The notes: generated by a model not told the origin, from the letters alone. 16,630 nucleotides of DNA from CAMAVK01 sp964362485 (GCA_964362485.1 CAYIEX010000025.1:1-16630), one strand, 5' to 3'; counted from the first letter of the stretch, positions 8,498 to 14,911 are shown. Program-made: numbers and translations.

Positions 8498-10336
8498 TTA
8501 GGGGGTAGTGAGTGGTGAATCAATGTGACAAATTCTCCGGCTGACTCCACCCATAAAATCAATGTATGTTTTGTTCCAGACAACTCGCTGATACAATACC
8601 TCGGCTACGTCTTTGAGTGGGTCAGAACTAATGGTTTTCAGCACAAATTGAGCTTCATCCATAATTGCAAGATCAGTTAGATTTTGTCTTCGACGGTCCC
8701 TTCCTGAATAATCTGCGTCCGGCTCAACTGCCGCCACAACATTCCAAAATTGATTGCGCGCATCACGAAGATCATCATGAGCAACACGTCCGTAATATTC
8801 AAAACGACCTCGCTGTGCTTTCATCTGCTGTTCCAGTAATATTCCATACTCCTTGAGCAACCTTTCATACAGCAACCCAAGCGAATTTTCCGACTTGGGG
8901 TCTTCTACAACTCTTTTGAGTTCGTGATAGCGTCCCACTACATCTCGTAAATCGACTTGGTACGGCTCTTCCATTAAATCCGGGATCGTGCATTCATCTG
9001 CTAATTGAACAGGTACATGCAAATCGAAGAAACCCTTAGCAAAATAAACTGAGTCCTCATAAGAAGAACCGCTGTCGGCATCAAGTGCTGACGATGCGAC
9101 ACCTGCTCCCGCAATTTCTTTCGCTTCTGGTCTACCACGAGCTGTAAGAAGTGTTTGCCATAAGCCCACTTTTTCTTGGCGAGCACCTCGCTCCATTTCT
9201 GTAATGGAATTCATAAAATAATACAACGAGTGAAACTCAGTTAGAAATTCCGGCGTTCCTAGTTTATCGAATGCACTTTTAAACCGATCCCTCATCGTCG
9301 TTGCAACTTCTCTAACTCCGGTAGCATTGTAATACTCGAGTGCTGCACTTAATCGAGGCCAAACGGCACCAACGTTTAGTTCATCTGCCAAGAAGAGATA
9401 CGTACCACGCATCTTAATAACACATTCGTCCTTGAATTTCGCATCATAGTCAATATCAAAAACCCTACTAATGTGATACAACCTCGCAACGTATTCGTCA
9501 ACATTGCTAGGATTAACTCCATCAACAACAATCCGCTCAAGTGTACTAAGACTCTCTTCAATATTTCCACGAATTTTTTCTCGTACAAAGCCAAGATCCG
9601 CTACATCCATTTTGGAAAAGAGAAACGACGTATCAAGGAGCATTTTGTCGTATAACTCTGCCAAAATTCCATCAATGGGTGTACCTTTGAAACGAGCTAA
9701 CTCAATGCGATAAAGGCTCTCTTCGTTTGTTGGCGCCGTTCTAATTTCATTAATGAATTCTTCGAGCGAATAAGGCCCATCTTTCATTTTCAGACCTGCA
9801 ATTCTAAATGTTTGATAGAGTAAACCTTGTAATTGTAAAAAAGGAATCGTATCTCGTAGCAGCAGATTTCGAGCAGCCGCTTTTGGGTTTGATGCAATCG
9901 TGTTAAAATTAGCTTGTCCGTAAAGTATCGCCACAATGGGACTAATTGGTGCAATTTTCCCGCCAAGTACCGACAGAAATGTTGTTCCTCCTCCTTGTCC
10001 ACTAACTGATATTCCGTTATAGGTGAAAACGGGTTCGCCATAGAGTCCAACATCAGTTTCCTCTAAACGAAAAGCAAGACCCCTCATACCTTGTGAGTCA
10101 AAACCAAGACCCACACTCCGATTACTTCTTCGAACTGTATCCTCTAATCCTACTTGAACCGATGTGCTTTCACTTCCCTGGACACGAGGTCCCAAAGTGA
10201 GATCTATTCCTCGCTTGAAGACACATTCTTGTTCTCCTTGAGGTGTTCGAACTGTGTATGGTGTAGCACAGCTAGTAAGAAGTGCAGTCCAAAGAGCAAT
10301 GGATTTTGTATTTACCAACAAGTAGTATAAAATCAT
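8498..10336 (-). CDS. Predicted lipoprotein, beta-rich N-terminal part and long helical C-terminal part
   Basis: 612 residues; family not recognised. The N-terminus has a short hydrophobic stretch ending in a lipobox, ALLTSC, with Cys23 as the probable lipidation site. Residues 24-150 are Gly-, Ser- and Thr-rich with predicted beta strands (GIDLTLGPRVQG, GEPVFTYNGISVSGQGGG). From about 160 to the end the protein is mainly helical and charged, with no further TM segment. Lipidation would tether it to the outer face of the membrane. It precedes the permease and the envelope genes on the same strand, but has its own upstream region. An in-frame TTG six codons in would give a more typical lipoprotein signal (VNTKSIALW, then the lipobox); ATG 10336 is kept by convention. 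No clear ribosome-binding site is visible. Function unknown; a substrate-binding or scaffold role is possible but not shown. Confidence 0.8.
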   Translation of the reverse strand: MILYYLLVNTKSIALWTALLTSCATPYTVRTPQGEQECVFKRGIDLTLGPRVQGSESTSVQVGLEDTVRRSNRSVGLGFDSQGMRGLAFRLEETDVGLYGEPVFTYNGISVSGQGGGTTFLSVLGGKIAPISPIVAILYGQANFNTIASNPKAAARNLLLRDTIPFLQLQGLLYQTFRIAGLKMKDGPYSLEEFINEIRTAPTNEESLYRIELARFKGTPIDGILAELYDKMLLDTSFLFSKMDVADLGFVREKIRGNIEESLSTLERIVVDGVNPSNVDEYVARLYHISRVFDIDYDAKFKDECVIKMRGTYLFLADELNVGAVWPRLSAALEYYNATGVREVATTMRDRFKSAFDKLGTPEFLTEFHSLYYFMNSITEMERGARQEKVGLWQTLLTARGRPEAKEIAGAGVASSALDADSGSSYEDSVYFAKGFFDLHVPVQLADECTIPDLMEEPYQVDLRDVVGRYHELKRVVEDPKSENSLGLLYERLLKEYGILLEQQMKAQRGRFEYYGRVAHDDLRDARNQFWNVVAAVEPDADYSGRDRRRQNLTDLAIMDEAQFVLKTISSDPLKDVAEVLYQRVVWNKTYIDFMGGVSRRICHIDSPLTTP

Positions 10337-10415
10337 CCGTTCTTTAAAAAATCTTGTACAAATCTTTAAGCTTTGGAAATATTAGAAAGAAGTTAGTACT
10401 CCATTGAGAAAAGAG
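10337..10415. other. Spacer between tRNA-Trp and lipoprotein gene
   Basis: On the minus strand, CTCTTTTCTC directly follows the tRNA discriminator base and may end tRNA transcription. Weak A/T-rich elements near 10361-10370 could act as a promoter for the lipoprotein gene. I see no gene here. Confidence 0.4.
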
Positions 10416-10429
10416 TGGGGCTGCTGGGA

Positions 10430-10456
10430 ATTTCCGTGATTTCCAAAGAAACCGCT
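10430..10456 (-). other. tRNA-Trp intron 3 (27 nt, T loop, 59/60)
   Basis: The intron contains a hairpin, GCGGTTTC-TTTG-GAAATCAC, with one C-A mismatch. After removal of intron 2, the T stem (CTGGG/CCCAG) is the outer helix and TTCA/GGAA is the 4-bp core (one A-G mismatch). The 3-nt bulges are AAA and ATT. Cutting after the second nucleotide of each bulge yields the consensus loop TTCAAAT. Confidence 0.8.
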
Positions 10457-10462
10457 TTTGAA

Positions 10463-10478
10463 TTTCTGCCAAACAGGT
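10463..10478 (-). other. tRNA-Trp intron 2 (16 nt, 53/54)
   Basis: This is a perfect minimal bulge-helix-bulge. The core is TCTG/CAGA (4 bp), with 3-nt bulges GGA and AAT, outer pairs GA/TC, and inner pairs CC/GG closing a 5-nt loop. Cutting after the second bulge nucleotide joins CTGGG to TTCAAA, exactly the T-arm consensus. Confidence 0.85.
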
Positions 10479-10493
10479 CCCAGATCCGAAGCT

Positions 10494-10539
10494 AGCTTCA
10501 AGGAAAGTCTTGTCATCGCGTGAGCTCAACCCTCCATTA
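10494..10539 (-). other. tRNA-Trp intron 1 (46 nt, canonical 37/38), possible C/D guide
   Basis: The core helix is loop bases CTCC with GAAG (three of four pairs), with bulges AGT and CTA. The inner helix is AAT-GGAGGG with CTTTCC-TT, with one bulged T. The segment TGGAGG is complementary to CCTCCA of the anticodon loop and is followed closely by TTGA (box D-like). GCGATGA (box C-like) and a second TTGA lie downstream. The anticodon-loop complement can also form a competing local hairpin, CCTCCA-GTAA-TGGAGG. Confidence 0.75.
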
Positions 10540-10600
10540 CTGGAGGCTCCTATTCTGCCGGGTTAAACTACAGCCCCACAAACTTCCAAGAACTCCGCCT

Positions 10601-10610
10601 TTTCTTAAAG
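10601..10610 (-). promoter_or_regulatory. Probable TATA box for tRNA-Trp
   Basis: The minus strand reads CTTTAAGAAA, centred about 28 nt before the first base of the tRNA. Transcription would start within a few nt of the mature 5' end. Confidence 0.5.
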
Positions 10611-10678
10611 CTTTTGTTTCATTTGTCTCTGTCCGTTGGCAGATAACCAATCCCACCCGAATTCTTCTACTCGCTACC

Positions 10679-10684
10679 TATAAA
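10679..10684 (+). promoter_or_regulatory. TATA box for rtcA
   Basis: TATAAA is centred about 34 nt upstream of ATG 10716, giving a leader of roughly 8-10 nt. It lies in the 138-bp divergent spacer shared with tRNA-Trp. Confidence 0.5.
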
Positions 10685-10715
10685 CATAAAAACACCTCTC
10701 ATCCTTCCCCGAGCC

Positions 10716-11831
10716 ATGATAACACTTGACGGCTCGCATGGAGAAGGTGGTGGGGCGCTCGTTCGTGTCGCACTTGCACTTGCAACTCTCACCGGTCAAG
10801 AGCTCCATATCACCAATATACGTGCCAATCGCGAGAGTCCAGGACTTAAAGCCCAACATCTAGCCGGCATCGAAACTCTCAAAAACTGGTGCAAATCAAC
10901 AACAAACGACATTCAATTGGGTTCAACCGAACTCCACTACAAACCGGGATCCATTAGTAAAGGTATCTTTCATTGCGATATTGGAACCGCAGGCAGTATC
11001 ACACTCTTGCTGCAAACACTCCTCCCTCCAGCGCTATTCGCTCCAGGAAAAGTAACCTTCAAAATCAAAGGCGGCACCTGCGGCAAAGGCCAAGCTTCAG
11101 TTGATTATTTCCAACACGTCCTCCTCCCCTACCTCGAGCGGTTTGCGGCAATTGAATTTAAAATTCTCAAACGTGGGTACTATCCAACTGGTGGAGGTGA
11201 AGTACATATTACTATTACTCCTCCACACTCCTACCAAACATCCAAACAAGATAAATCATGGAACAATATCATCCAAACTCTTCAAACCTCAATTCCTCCA
11301 TTCAATCTCAACGAAGCCGACGATTTACTCTACATTAAAGGCGTCATCAACTGTTCACAAGTTCTTGCTGAGAAAGAAGTTGCCGAACGTATCCGCCGAG
11401 CTGCTCAAATGTCCTTGCAATCATTCAACGTCCCTATCAACATCGCTGTTGAGTACGCTTCTACAACAAGCATAGGGGGCGAAATTTTCCTCTATGCCCT
11501 GCGTGGAAAGAACAATACATACAACACGAAAAATCCACAAATCATCGCTGCAAGTGGTCTGCTTGAAAAAAGCATCTCTTCTGAAGAATTAGGGAAAAAA
11601 GTCGCACATCAACTCAAAAACAATCTCACTTCCAACGCTACCGTTGATGAACATCTTTGCGATCAACTCATTCTCTACGCTGGTCTTCTACCAGGATCGC
11701 AACTTCATCCAACAACGATCAATAATCACACTCTATCCAACATCGCTGTCGTAGAAAGGTTCCTGCCTGTGCGTTTTGAAAAAAGAGGGGATGTTCTTCT
11801 CTCCCACCCCTTCAGCGCACAAGATTTATAA
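10716..11831 (+). CDS. rtcA: RNA 3'-terminal phosphate cyclase
   Basis: 371 residues, slightly longer than the usual 330-345. It converts RNA 3'-phosphate ends to 2',3'-cyclic phosphates using ATP, through an AMP-histidine intermediate. Visible signatures: DGSHGEGGG (5-13), NIRANRESPGL (34-44), the Gly-rich DIGTAGS (88-94), YYPTGGGEV (155-163) and EHLCDQLILYAGL (312-324). Near the C-terminus, HTLSNIAVVERFLPVRF (338-354) closely matches the E. coli segment around catalytic His309, making His338 the likely nucleotidyl acceptor. The usual Gln after GEGGG is Ala here. Cyclic phosphate ends are what archaeal tRNA endonuclease makes and RtcB-type ligase joins, so its position divergent from a three-intron tRNA is suggestive, though not proof of a functional link. 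The short leader implies near-leaderless translation. The TATA element of the next gene overlaps its stop codon. Confidence 0.95.
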   Translation: MITLDGSHGEGGGALVRVALALATLTGQELHITNIRANRESPGLKAQHLAGIETLKNWCKSTTNDIQLGSTELHYKPGSISKGIFHCDIGTAGSITLLLQTLLPPALFAPGKVTFKIKGGTCGKGQASVDYFQHVLLPYLERFAAIEFKILKRGYYPTGGGEVHITITPPHSYQTSKQDKSWNNIIQTLQTSIPPFNLNEADDLLYIKGVINCSQVLAEKEVAERIRRAAQMSLQSFNVPINIAVEYASTTSIGGEIFLYALRGKNNTYNTKNPQIIAASGLLEKSISSEELGKKVAHQLKNNLTSNATVDEHLCDQLILYAGLLPGSQLHPTTINNHTLSNIAVVERFLPVRFEKRGDVLLSHPFSAQDL

Positions 11832-11834
11832 ATA
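11825..11834 (+). promoter_or_regulatory. TATA box for zinc-ribbon / aEF-1beta pair, overlapping rtcA stop
   Basis: TTTATAAATA spans the rtcA stop codon (11829-11831) and is centred about 26 nt before ATG 11856, predicting a leaderless transcript. Confidence 0.6.
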
Positions 11835-11855
11835 AACCACGGTTTAAATCGATCT

Positions 11856-12026
11856 ATGGAAGGAAAAATTTGCGTTTCATGTAAACGAAGAGTTGTAAAC
11901 GACATGGGAAACGTTAGCTTTAATTGCCCAAGTTGTTCTAAATATTCTATTGTTCGGTGTCAAAACTGTCGTGCCAATGCAACCAAATATACATGTCATG
12001 GCTGTGGCTTTGTTGGACCTAACTAA
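11856..12026 (+). CDS. Small zinc-ribbon protein, COG2888 / HVO_2753 type
   Basis: 56 residues. Four CxxC knuckles, CVSC (6-9), CPSC (24-27), CQNC (35-38) and CHGC (47-50), can bind two zinc ions. Length, Cys spacing and the ending CGFVGPN match the conserved archaeal family annotated as a predicted zinc-ribbon RNA-binding protein with a role in translation. It ends 2 nt before the aEF-1beta start, a neighbour pairing known in many archaea that supports a translation-related role. The start codon is 26 nt from a TATA box and has no ribosome-binding site, consistent with leaderless initiation. Precise molecular function is not established by sequence. Confidence 0.9.
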   Translation: MEGKICVSCKRRVVNDMGNVSFNCPSCSKYSIVRCQNCRANATKYTCHGCGFVGPN

Positions 12027-12028
12027 GA

Positions 12029-12307
12029 ATGGCAAAAGCAATTGTAACATTTAAACTCATGCCGGAATCTCCTGATGTAGATTTTAAAGCAATTGAAGAA
12101 CAAGCTCTTCAGATAGCCAAAGATAATGGATCCATTGGACAAATGCAATCAAAATTAGAGCCAATCGCTTTTGGTCTTAAAGCTGTGCTTATCCTTGCCA
12201 TGTATGATGTTAATAGTAGTGACTTTGATGGAATAGCCTCAAAAATGGCTGAAATCGAAGGAGTGCAAAACGCCGAAGTTGCTAAAATGGATCTGGCCCT
12301 TGGTTAA
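12029..12307 (+). CDS. ef1b: Translation elongation factor aEF-1beta
   Basis: 92 residues, the normal length for the archaeal factor, which corresponds to the C-terminal catalytic domain of eukaryotic EF-1beta. It exchanges GDP for GTP on aEF-1alpha so that the factor can bind aminoacyl-tRNA again. Typical features are the first strand AKAIVTFKLMPESPDVD, the segment LEPIAFGLKAVLILAMYDV (43-61) and the C-terminal strand NAEVAKMDLALG. ATG at 12029 lies 2 nt after the zinc-ribbon stop, so translation is probably coupled. Tandem hairpins follow about 45 nt after the stop. Confidence 0.95.
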   Translation: MAKAIVTFKLMPESPDVDFKAIEEQALQIAKDNGSIGQMQSKLEPIAFGLKAVLILAMYDVNSSDFDGIASKMAEIEGVQNAEVAKMDLALG

Positions 12308-12611
12308 ATCAAAAAAGCAGAAATCCTCCTCATTCATGGTGGGGATACACAAAATGAAGAAACTGCTTCATTTTGGTACAGAAATCAAATAGTTTTTTGA
12401 TTTCTTGTAGTCACTTTTCAGGATTTTCTTTAAATGTCTTATCATTACAATTATGTAACTTCTATTTAGCGTATCTTTTTATACTCACTCCCCTCTCTGT
12501 AACTTAGTATACGATTCGTGGTCCTCATGATTCTGTCTATTGCTCTATCTTTACCCCTTTGATGGCTATACTCCACATGATCGGGACCAACAATTGCATA
12601 CACAAACTCTC
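12308..12611. other. Spacer between aEF-1beta and PEBP gene
   Basis: The first 100 bases hold a weak stem (ATCCTC with GGGGAT, about 12321-12345) and two strong hairpins. The rest is A/T-rich, with TATA-like elements TTTTTATACT near 12476-12485 and GCTATACTCC near 12565-12574, either of which could serve the PEBP gene. I see no tRNA or conserved coding frame here. Confidence 0.5.
12350..12404 (+). terminator. Tandem hairpins downstream of aEF-1beta
   Basis: Hairpin 1 is AAAATGAAG/CTTCATTTT (9 bp, 7-nt loop, 12350-12374). Hairpin 2 is GAAATCAAA/TTTGATTTC (9 bp, 6-nt loop, 12381-12404), followed by TTGTAG and later T-rich sequence. They may end the zinc-ribbon/aEF-1beta transcript or protect its 3' end. 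A small RNA is an alternative. Confidence 0.45.
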
Positions 12612-13061
12612 ATGAAACTTACAAGCCCTTCATTTAATCATAATGGATTAATTCCCTCGGTGTATACCCGTGATGGTGATGATAAGAACCCTCCTCTTAA
12701 GATCCGCGATGTCCCCCCAAACACAAAAAGCCTTGTTCTTATAATGGACGACCCCGACGCGCTAAAACAAGCAGGTAAAATATGGGATCATTGGATCGTG
12801 TTTAATCTCCCCTCCTCTCTTACCATCATTAATGCAGGCGAACAACCACCAGGCGTTGCTGGGCAAAATAGTCAGGGAGACAGCACTTACCAAGGTCCCT
12901 ATCCTCCCAATGGTGAGCATCACTATTTCTTGAGACTCTACGCCCTTGACATAAAGCTTTCTCTGCAAGAAGGCGCCGCAAAAACACAAATCCACGAAGC
13001 GATGCAAGGTCATATTATCGAAAAAACAGAGTTAGTGGGGAGGTATTCGGGTCGGTCTTAA
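12612..13061 (+). CDS. PEBP family protein, YbhB/YbcL type
   Basis: 149 residues from ATG 12612, the usual length for bacterial and archaeal phosphatidylethanolamine-binding-protein homologues. Signatures: MKLTSPSF at the start, the core strand LVLIMDDPDAL (41-51), DHWIVFNLP (59-67) and the second motif TYQGPYPPNGEHHYFLRLYALD (92-113). These supply the Asp and His residues lining the conserved anion-binding pocket. There is no signal peptide, so it is probably cytoplasmic. The ligand and role of archaeal members are poorly defined. The frame is open upstream to a TTG at 12540, but that extension is not family-like. The gene converges on trm1 with a 98-bp gap. Confidence 0.9.
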   Translation: MKLTSPSFNHNGLIPSVYTRDGDDKNPPLKIRDVPPNTKSLVLIMDDPDALKQAGKIWDHWIVFNLPSSLTIINAGEQPPGVAGQNSQGDSTYQGPYPPNGEHHYFLRLYALDIKLSLQEGAAKTQIHEAMQGHIIEKTELVGRYSGRS

Positions 13062-13159
13062 TCAACCTTCAACAATTACTGGTGGTGGGTGGTTTTCTTG
13101 ACAGAGCCAATAGCCGATCATGAATTAGAAGAATACCTTGCTCCATTTAAAAATTATCA

Positions 13160-14272
13160 TTATAAAGATTTCCGCATCGCATCTTTCATCCCATCCAGTC
13201 CTAATACAGTTTTAACACCCGTCGGACACAAATGACTTCGCACTCCTTGTACTGCAGTTAAAACTCGTTCTAACTTTGGCGGGTCAATTCTCATAATCCG
13301 TGCTAATTCATGGACATCATAAAAACCAACACTTTTCACCTTCAACTCATCCCTTAGCAATTCCAAAAATTTTTGTTCTTCAGGATATAGGTTATTTTTA
13401 ATCATTTCATCAGCTAACTTCTCATCCCCAAGAGCTCCCGTCCAAAGTGGTCCAGCATACTCCATTGTCTTTTCACAACACGGCTCATTAGGCTCATTAT
13501 TATAATTACTCGTCTTGTGATTCAAACATTTCCGACACCACAGTAAATAGGCTAGTTCACGAACAATTGCATCACATTTCTCTTTTCCTTTCTCACAGCG
13601 GAAATAAATACGAAAATAATGATCTTTGTGATATGCAAGGATGGGCACGAATGCTTTTTCAAACTGAATCCCTTGCAATTGCACTTTTCGAATCAAGATC
13701 CGTAGACCCGTCTCATGCATCATGTAATTCTTCAAAGGCTTCGCCCAATATTTACGCTGGGTTACCTTGGGATATGTTCCGCTCAACGCAGCCGTATCCG
13801 TTGCCGTCACCGCGAGAATTCCCTCTCGTGAAATCCGCGCCACAGCTGCCGCTAAAAATGGATTAGGAGTTCCAAAAGGATCAACCTCAATATAATCAAA
13901 TCCCCCTTCACTAAGTAAAAATTGAGTTGCTTCCAAAGAACTTACTTTAACCCAATCTTTTTTCTCCTCTAAGGTATTCAACTGAAGTAGCCCATCAAAC
14001 TTCTTCGGAAAGGATTCTTTGTAATCATTCACAAACAACGTCTCAATTTTTCCTTCGCGCAATTCGCGCAAGAATCGAATCGAGCGAATTCCAGAACCCG
14101 CCATAATGTCGGCGATTCTCATCTTTTCATTAGGGATAGAATTCAAAAGGAGAATTGAAATACTTCTATTAGATTTCATAATGGGATTATAAAATACTTC
14201 CATCTGGCGATGAACATCACCTTTTGGGAGAGCGACATCAATCTTACTGCCACATTCATCGTGAAATGTCAT
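13160..14272 (-). CDS. trm1: tRNA (guanine-26-N2)-dimethyltransferase Trm1
   Basis: 370 residues, normal for archaeal Trm1. It uses S-adenosylmethionine to make N2,N2-dimethylguanosine at tRNA position 26. Visible signatures: VFYNPIMKSNRSISI (26-40), the SAM-binding loop DIMAGSGIRSIRFL (55-68), the acidic VNDYKE (81-86), the catalytic DPFGTPNPFL (131-140) and VTATDTAALSG (155-165). A zinc-binding set, CRKC (246-249) with CC (265-266), lies in the C-terminal region, followed by GPLWTGAL. The family residue Asp after NR is Ser here. It lies 21 nt downstream of an unknown gene and probably shares its transcript. The nearby tRNA-Trp has A26, so it is not a substrate at that position. Confidence 0.95.
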   Translation of the reverse strand: MTFHDECGSKIDVALPKGDVHRQMEVFYNPIMKSNRSISILLLNSIPNEKMRIADIMAGSGIRSIRFLRELREGKIETLFVNDYKESFPKKFDGLLQLNTLEEKKDWVKVSSLEATQFLLSEGGFDYIEVDPFGTPNPFLAAAVARISREGILAVTATDTAALSGTYPKVTQRKYWAKPLKNYMMHETGLRILIRKVQLQGIQFEKAFVPILAYHKDHYFRIYFRCEKGKEKCDAIVRELAYLLWCRKCLNHKTSNYNNEPNEPCCEKTMEYAGPLWTGALGDEKLADEMIKNNLYPEEQKFLELLRDELKVKSVGFYDVHELARIMRIDPPKLERVLTAVQGVRSHLCPTGVKTVLGLDGMKDAMRKSL

Positions 14273-14293
14273 AATTAAAGATATGTCTCCATC

Positions 14294-14791
14294 CTACTTA
14301 TTCTTTATCGAAGTAACAAGTAGATAGGTGGGTTCTGGTAGTTCCATCTCCTTGACCTTGATCATCTCATGTTCTCCTCGTTCCGTTTGCGTTAAAACAT
14401 AGGGTTCAACTACTCCTGGATGTTCGGAAGGAAGTGCAACGTATGCGGCCCGAGGTACTCCATAATTGGTGCAGTATTGTATCACCTCATCCCAGCTTGG
14501 GAGACGCAACCCTAACTCTAATGTTGTTAAAACATGTTCTACTGCTATAATCTGTCCAGCGTTAGTAAAAGTATACGTTTCATTTGGTATTGCCGGTGTA
14601 TATAACCGTACTGCTGGCTCTAATAAATAATTAGCGAAATCTACTATCTCCTTACCACTAAGTCCACAGCCCAAAAAATATGGAATGTTCGCTAAATAGA
14701 GAGTAGTTGGTGCCGTTCCCGTTTTGAAGTCAGGAGCTGGACGAAAGGCGTCTTCTAATTGAGATTGTAAGAGATGTAGTGCAAAGATCAT
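14294..14791 (-). CDS. Hypothetical protein upstream of trm1
   Basis: 165 residues; not recognised. It appears soluble, with no signal peptide or TM helix. It mixes helices (GKEIVDFANYLLEPAVRLY, IIAVEHVLTTLELGLRL) with a beta-rich C-terminal part ending in TYLLVTSIKNK. Cys47 and Cys116 are the only cysteines. Its stop is 21 nt before the trm1 start on the same strand and it has its own TATA box, so it is probably the first gene of a two-gene unit with trm1. That could imply a role in tRNA or RNA metabolism, but nothing in the protein itself shows one. Codon use and spacing look native. Confidence 0.75.
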   Translation of the reverse strand: MIFALHLLQSQLEDAFRPAPDFKTGTAPTTLYLANIPYFLGCGLSGKEIVDFANYLLEPAVRLYTPAIPNETYTFTNAGQIIAVEHVLTTLELGLRLPSWDEVIQYCTNYGVPRAAYVALPSEHPGVVEPYVLTQTERGEHEMIKVKEMELPEPTYLLVTSIKNK

Positions 14792-14810
14792 CTTGTGGTA
14801 AGATAAGGTC

Positions 14811-14821
14811 TTATTTTTAAA
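14811..14821 (-). promoter_or_regulatory. TATA box for hypothetical gene / trm1
   Basis: The minus strand reads TTTAAAAATAA, centred about 25 nt before ATG 14791, so initiation would be at or next to the start codon. Confidence 0.5.
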
Positions 14822-14903
14822 TTTTCCGAACAGTTTACTACTTAATAGTTAAATTGTAATTTTCTTGAACGATCACTTCTTTTTTCCCAATTCCAACACT
14901 AAG

Positions 14904-14911
14904 TTTAAAAA
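14904..14911 (+). promoter_or_regulatory. TATA box for the aIF5B gene
   Basis: TTTAAAAA is centred about 27 nt before ATG 14935. It shares a 143-bp divergent spacer with the trm1 unit, and no ribosome-binding site is visible before the ATG. Confidence 0.5.

Larger units (their letters stand above)
10416..10577 (-). tRNA. tRNA-Trp (anticodon CCA) with three introns
   Basis: Acceptor strands GGGGCTG (10577-10571) and CAGCCCC (10423-10417) pair perfectly, with discriminator A at 10416. T8 A9 and a D arm with A14, G18-G19 and A21 follow, then stem GGAGC and loop CTCCAG with CCA at 10543-10541. Exons are 10577-10540, 10493-10479, 10462-10457 and 10429-10416. Introns are 10539-10494 (46 nt, at 37/38), 10478-10463 (16 nt, at 53/54) and 10456-10430 (27 nt, at 59/60). 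Spliced, the RNA is 73 nt. The anticodon stem GGAGC/GCTTC has one G-T pair, the variable loop is GGAT, and the T arm is CTGGG-TTCAAAT-CCCAG. Each intron boundary can be drawn as a bulge-helix-bulge. The 53/54 one is perfect; the other two have one mismatch each in the 4-bp core. GGGGCTG and A73 suit archaeal tRNA-Trp. CCA is not encoded at the 3' end. Confidence 0.9.

Noticed and set aside
10417..10577. RNase P RNA on the plus strand, because of AGGAAAGTC near 10500.
   Set aside because: No matching downstream conserved region is present, and the reverse strand gives a complete tRNA-Trp with perfect acceptor and T stems.
10520..10577. A simpler tRNA reading with a short intron and GCTCA at about 10526-10522 as the 3' anticodon stem.
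   Set aside because: It gives a G-A mismatch at 27-43 and leaves no T arm next to it; the GCTTC reading runs directly into GGAT-CTGGG.
12540..12611. N-terminal extension of the PEBP gene from a TTG start.
   Set aside because: The extra 24 residues resemble no PEBP, while ATG 12612 begins the family-typical MKLTSPSF at normal length.
13089..13232. Small plus-strand frame starting GTG/TTG between the PEBP and trm1 genes.
   Set aside because: Most of its length is antisense to the trm1 3' end, there is no promoter or ribosome-binding site, and the unique part is only about 20 codons.
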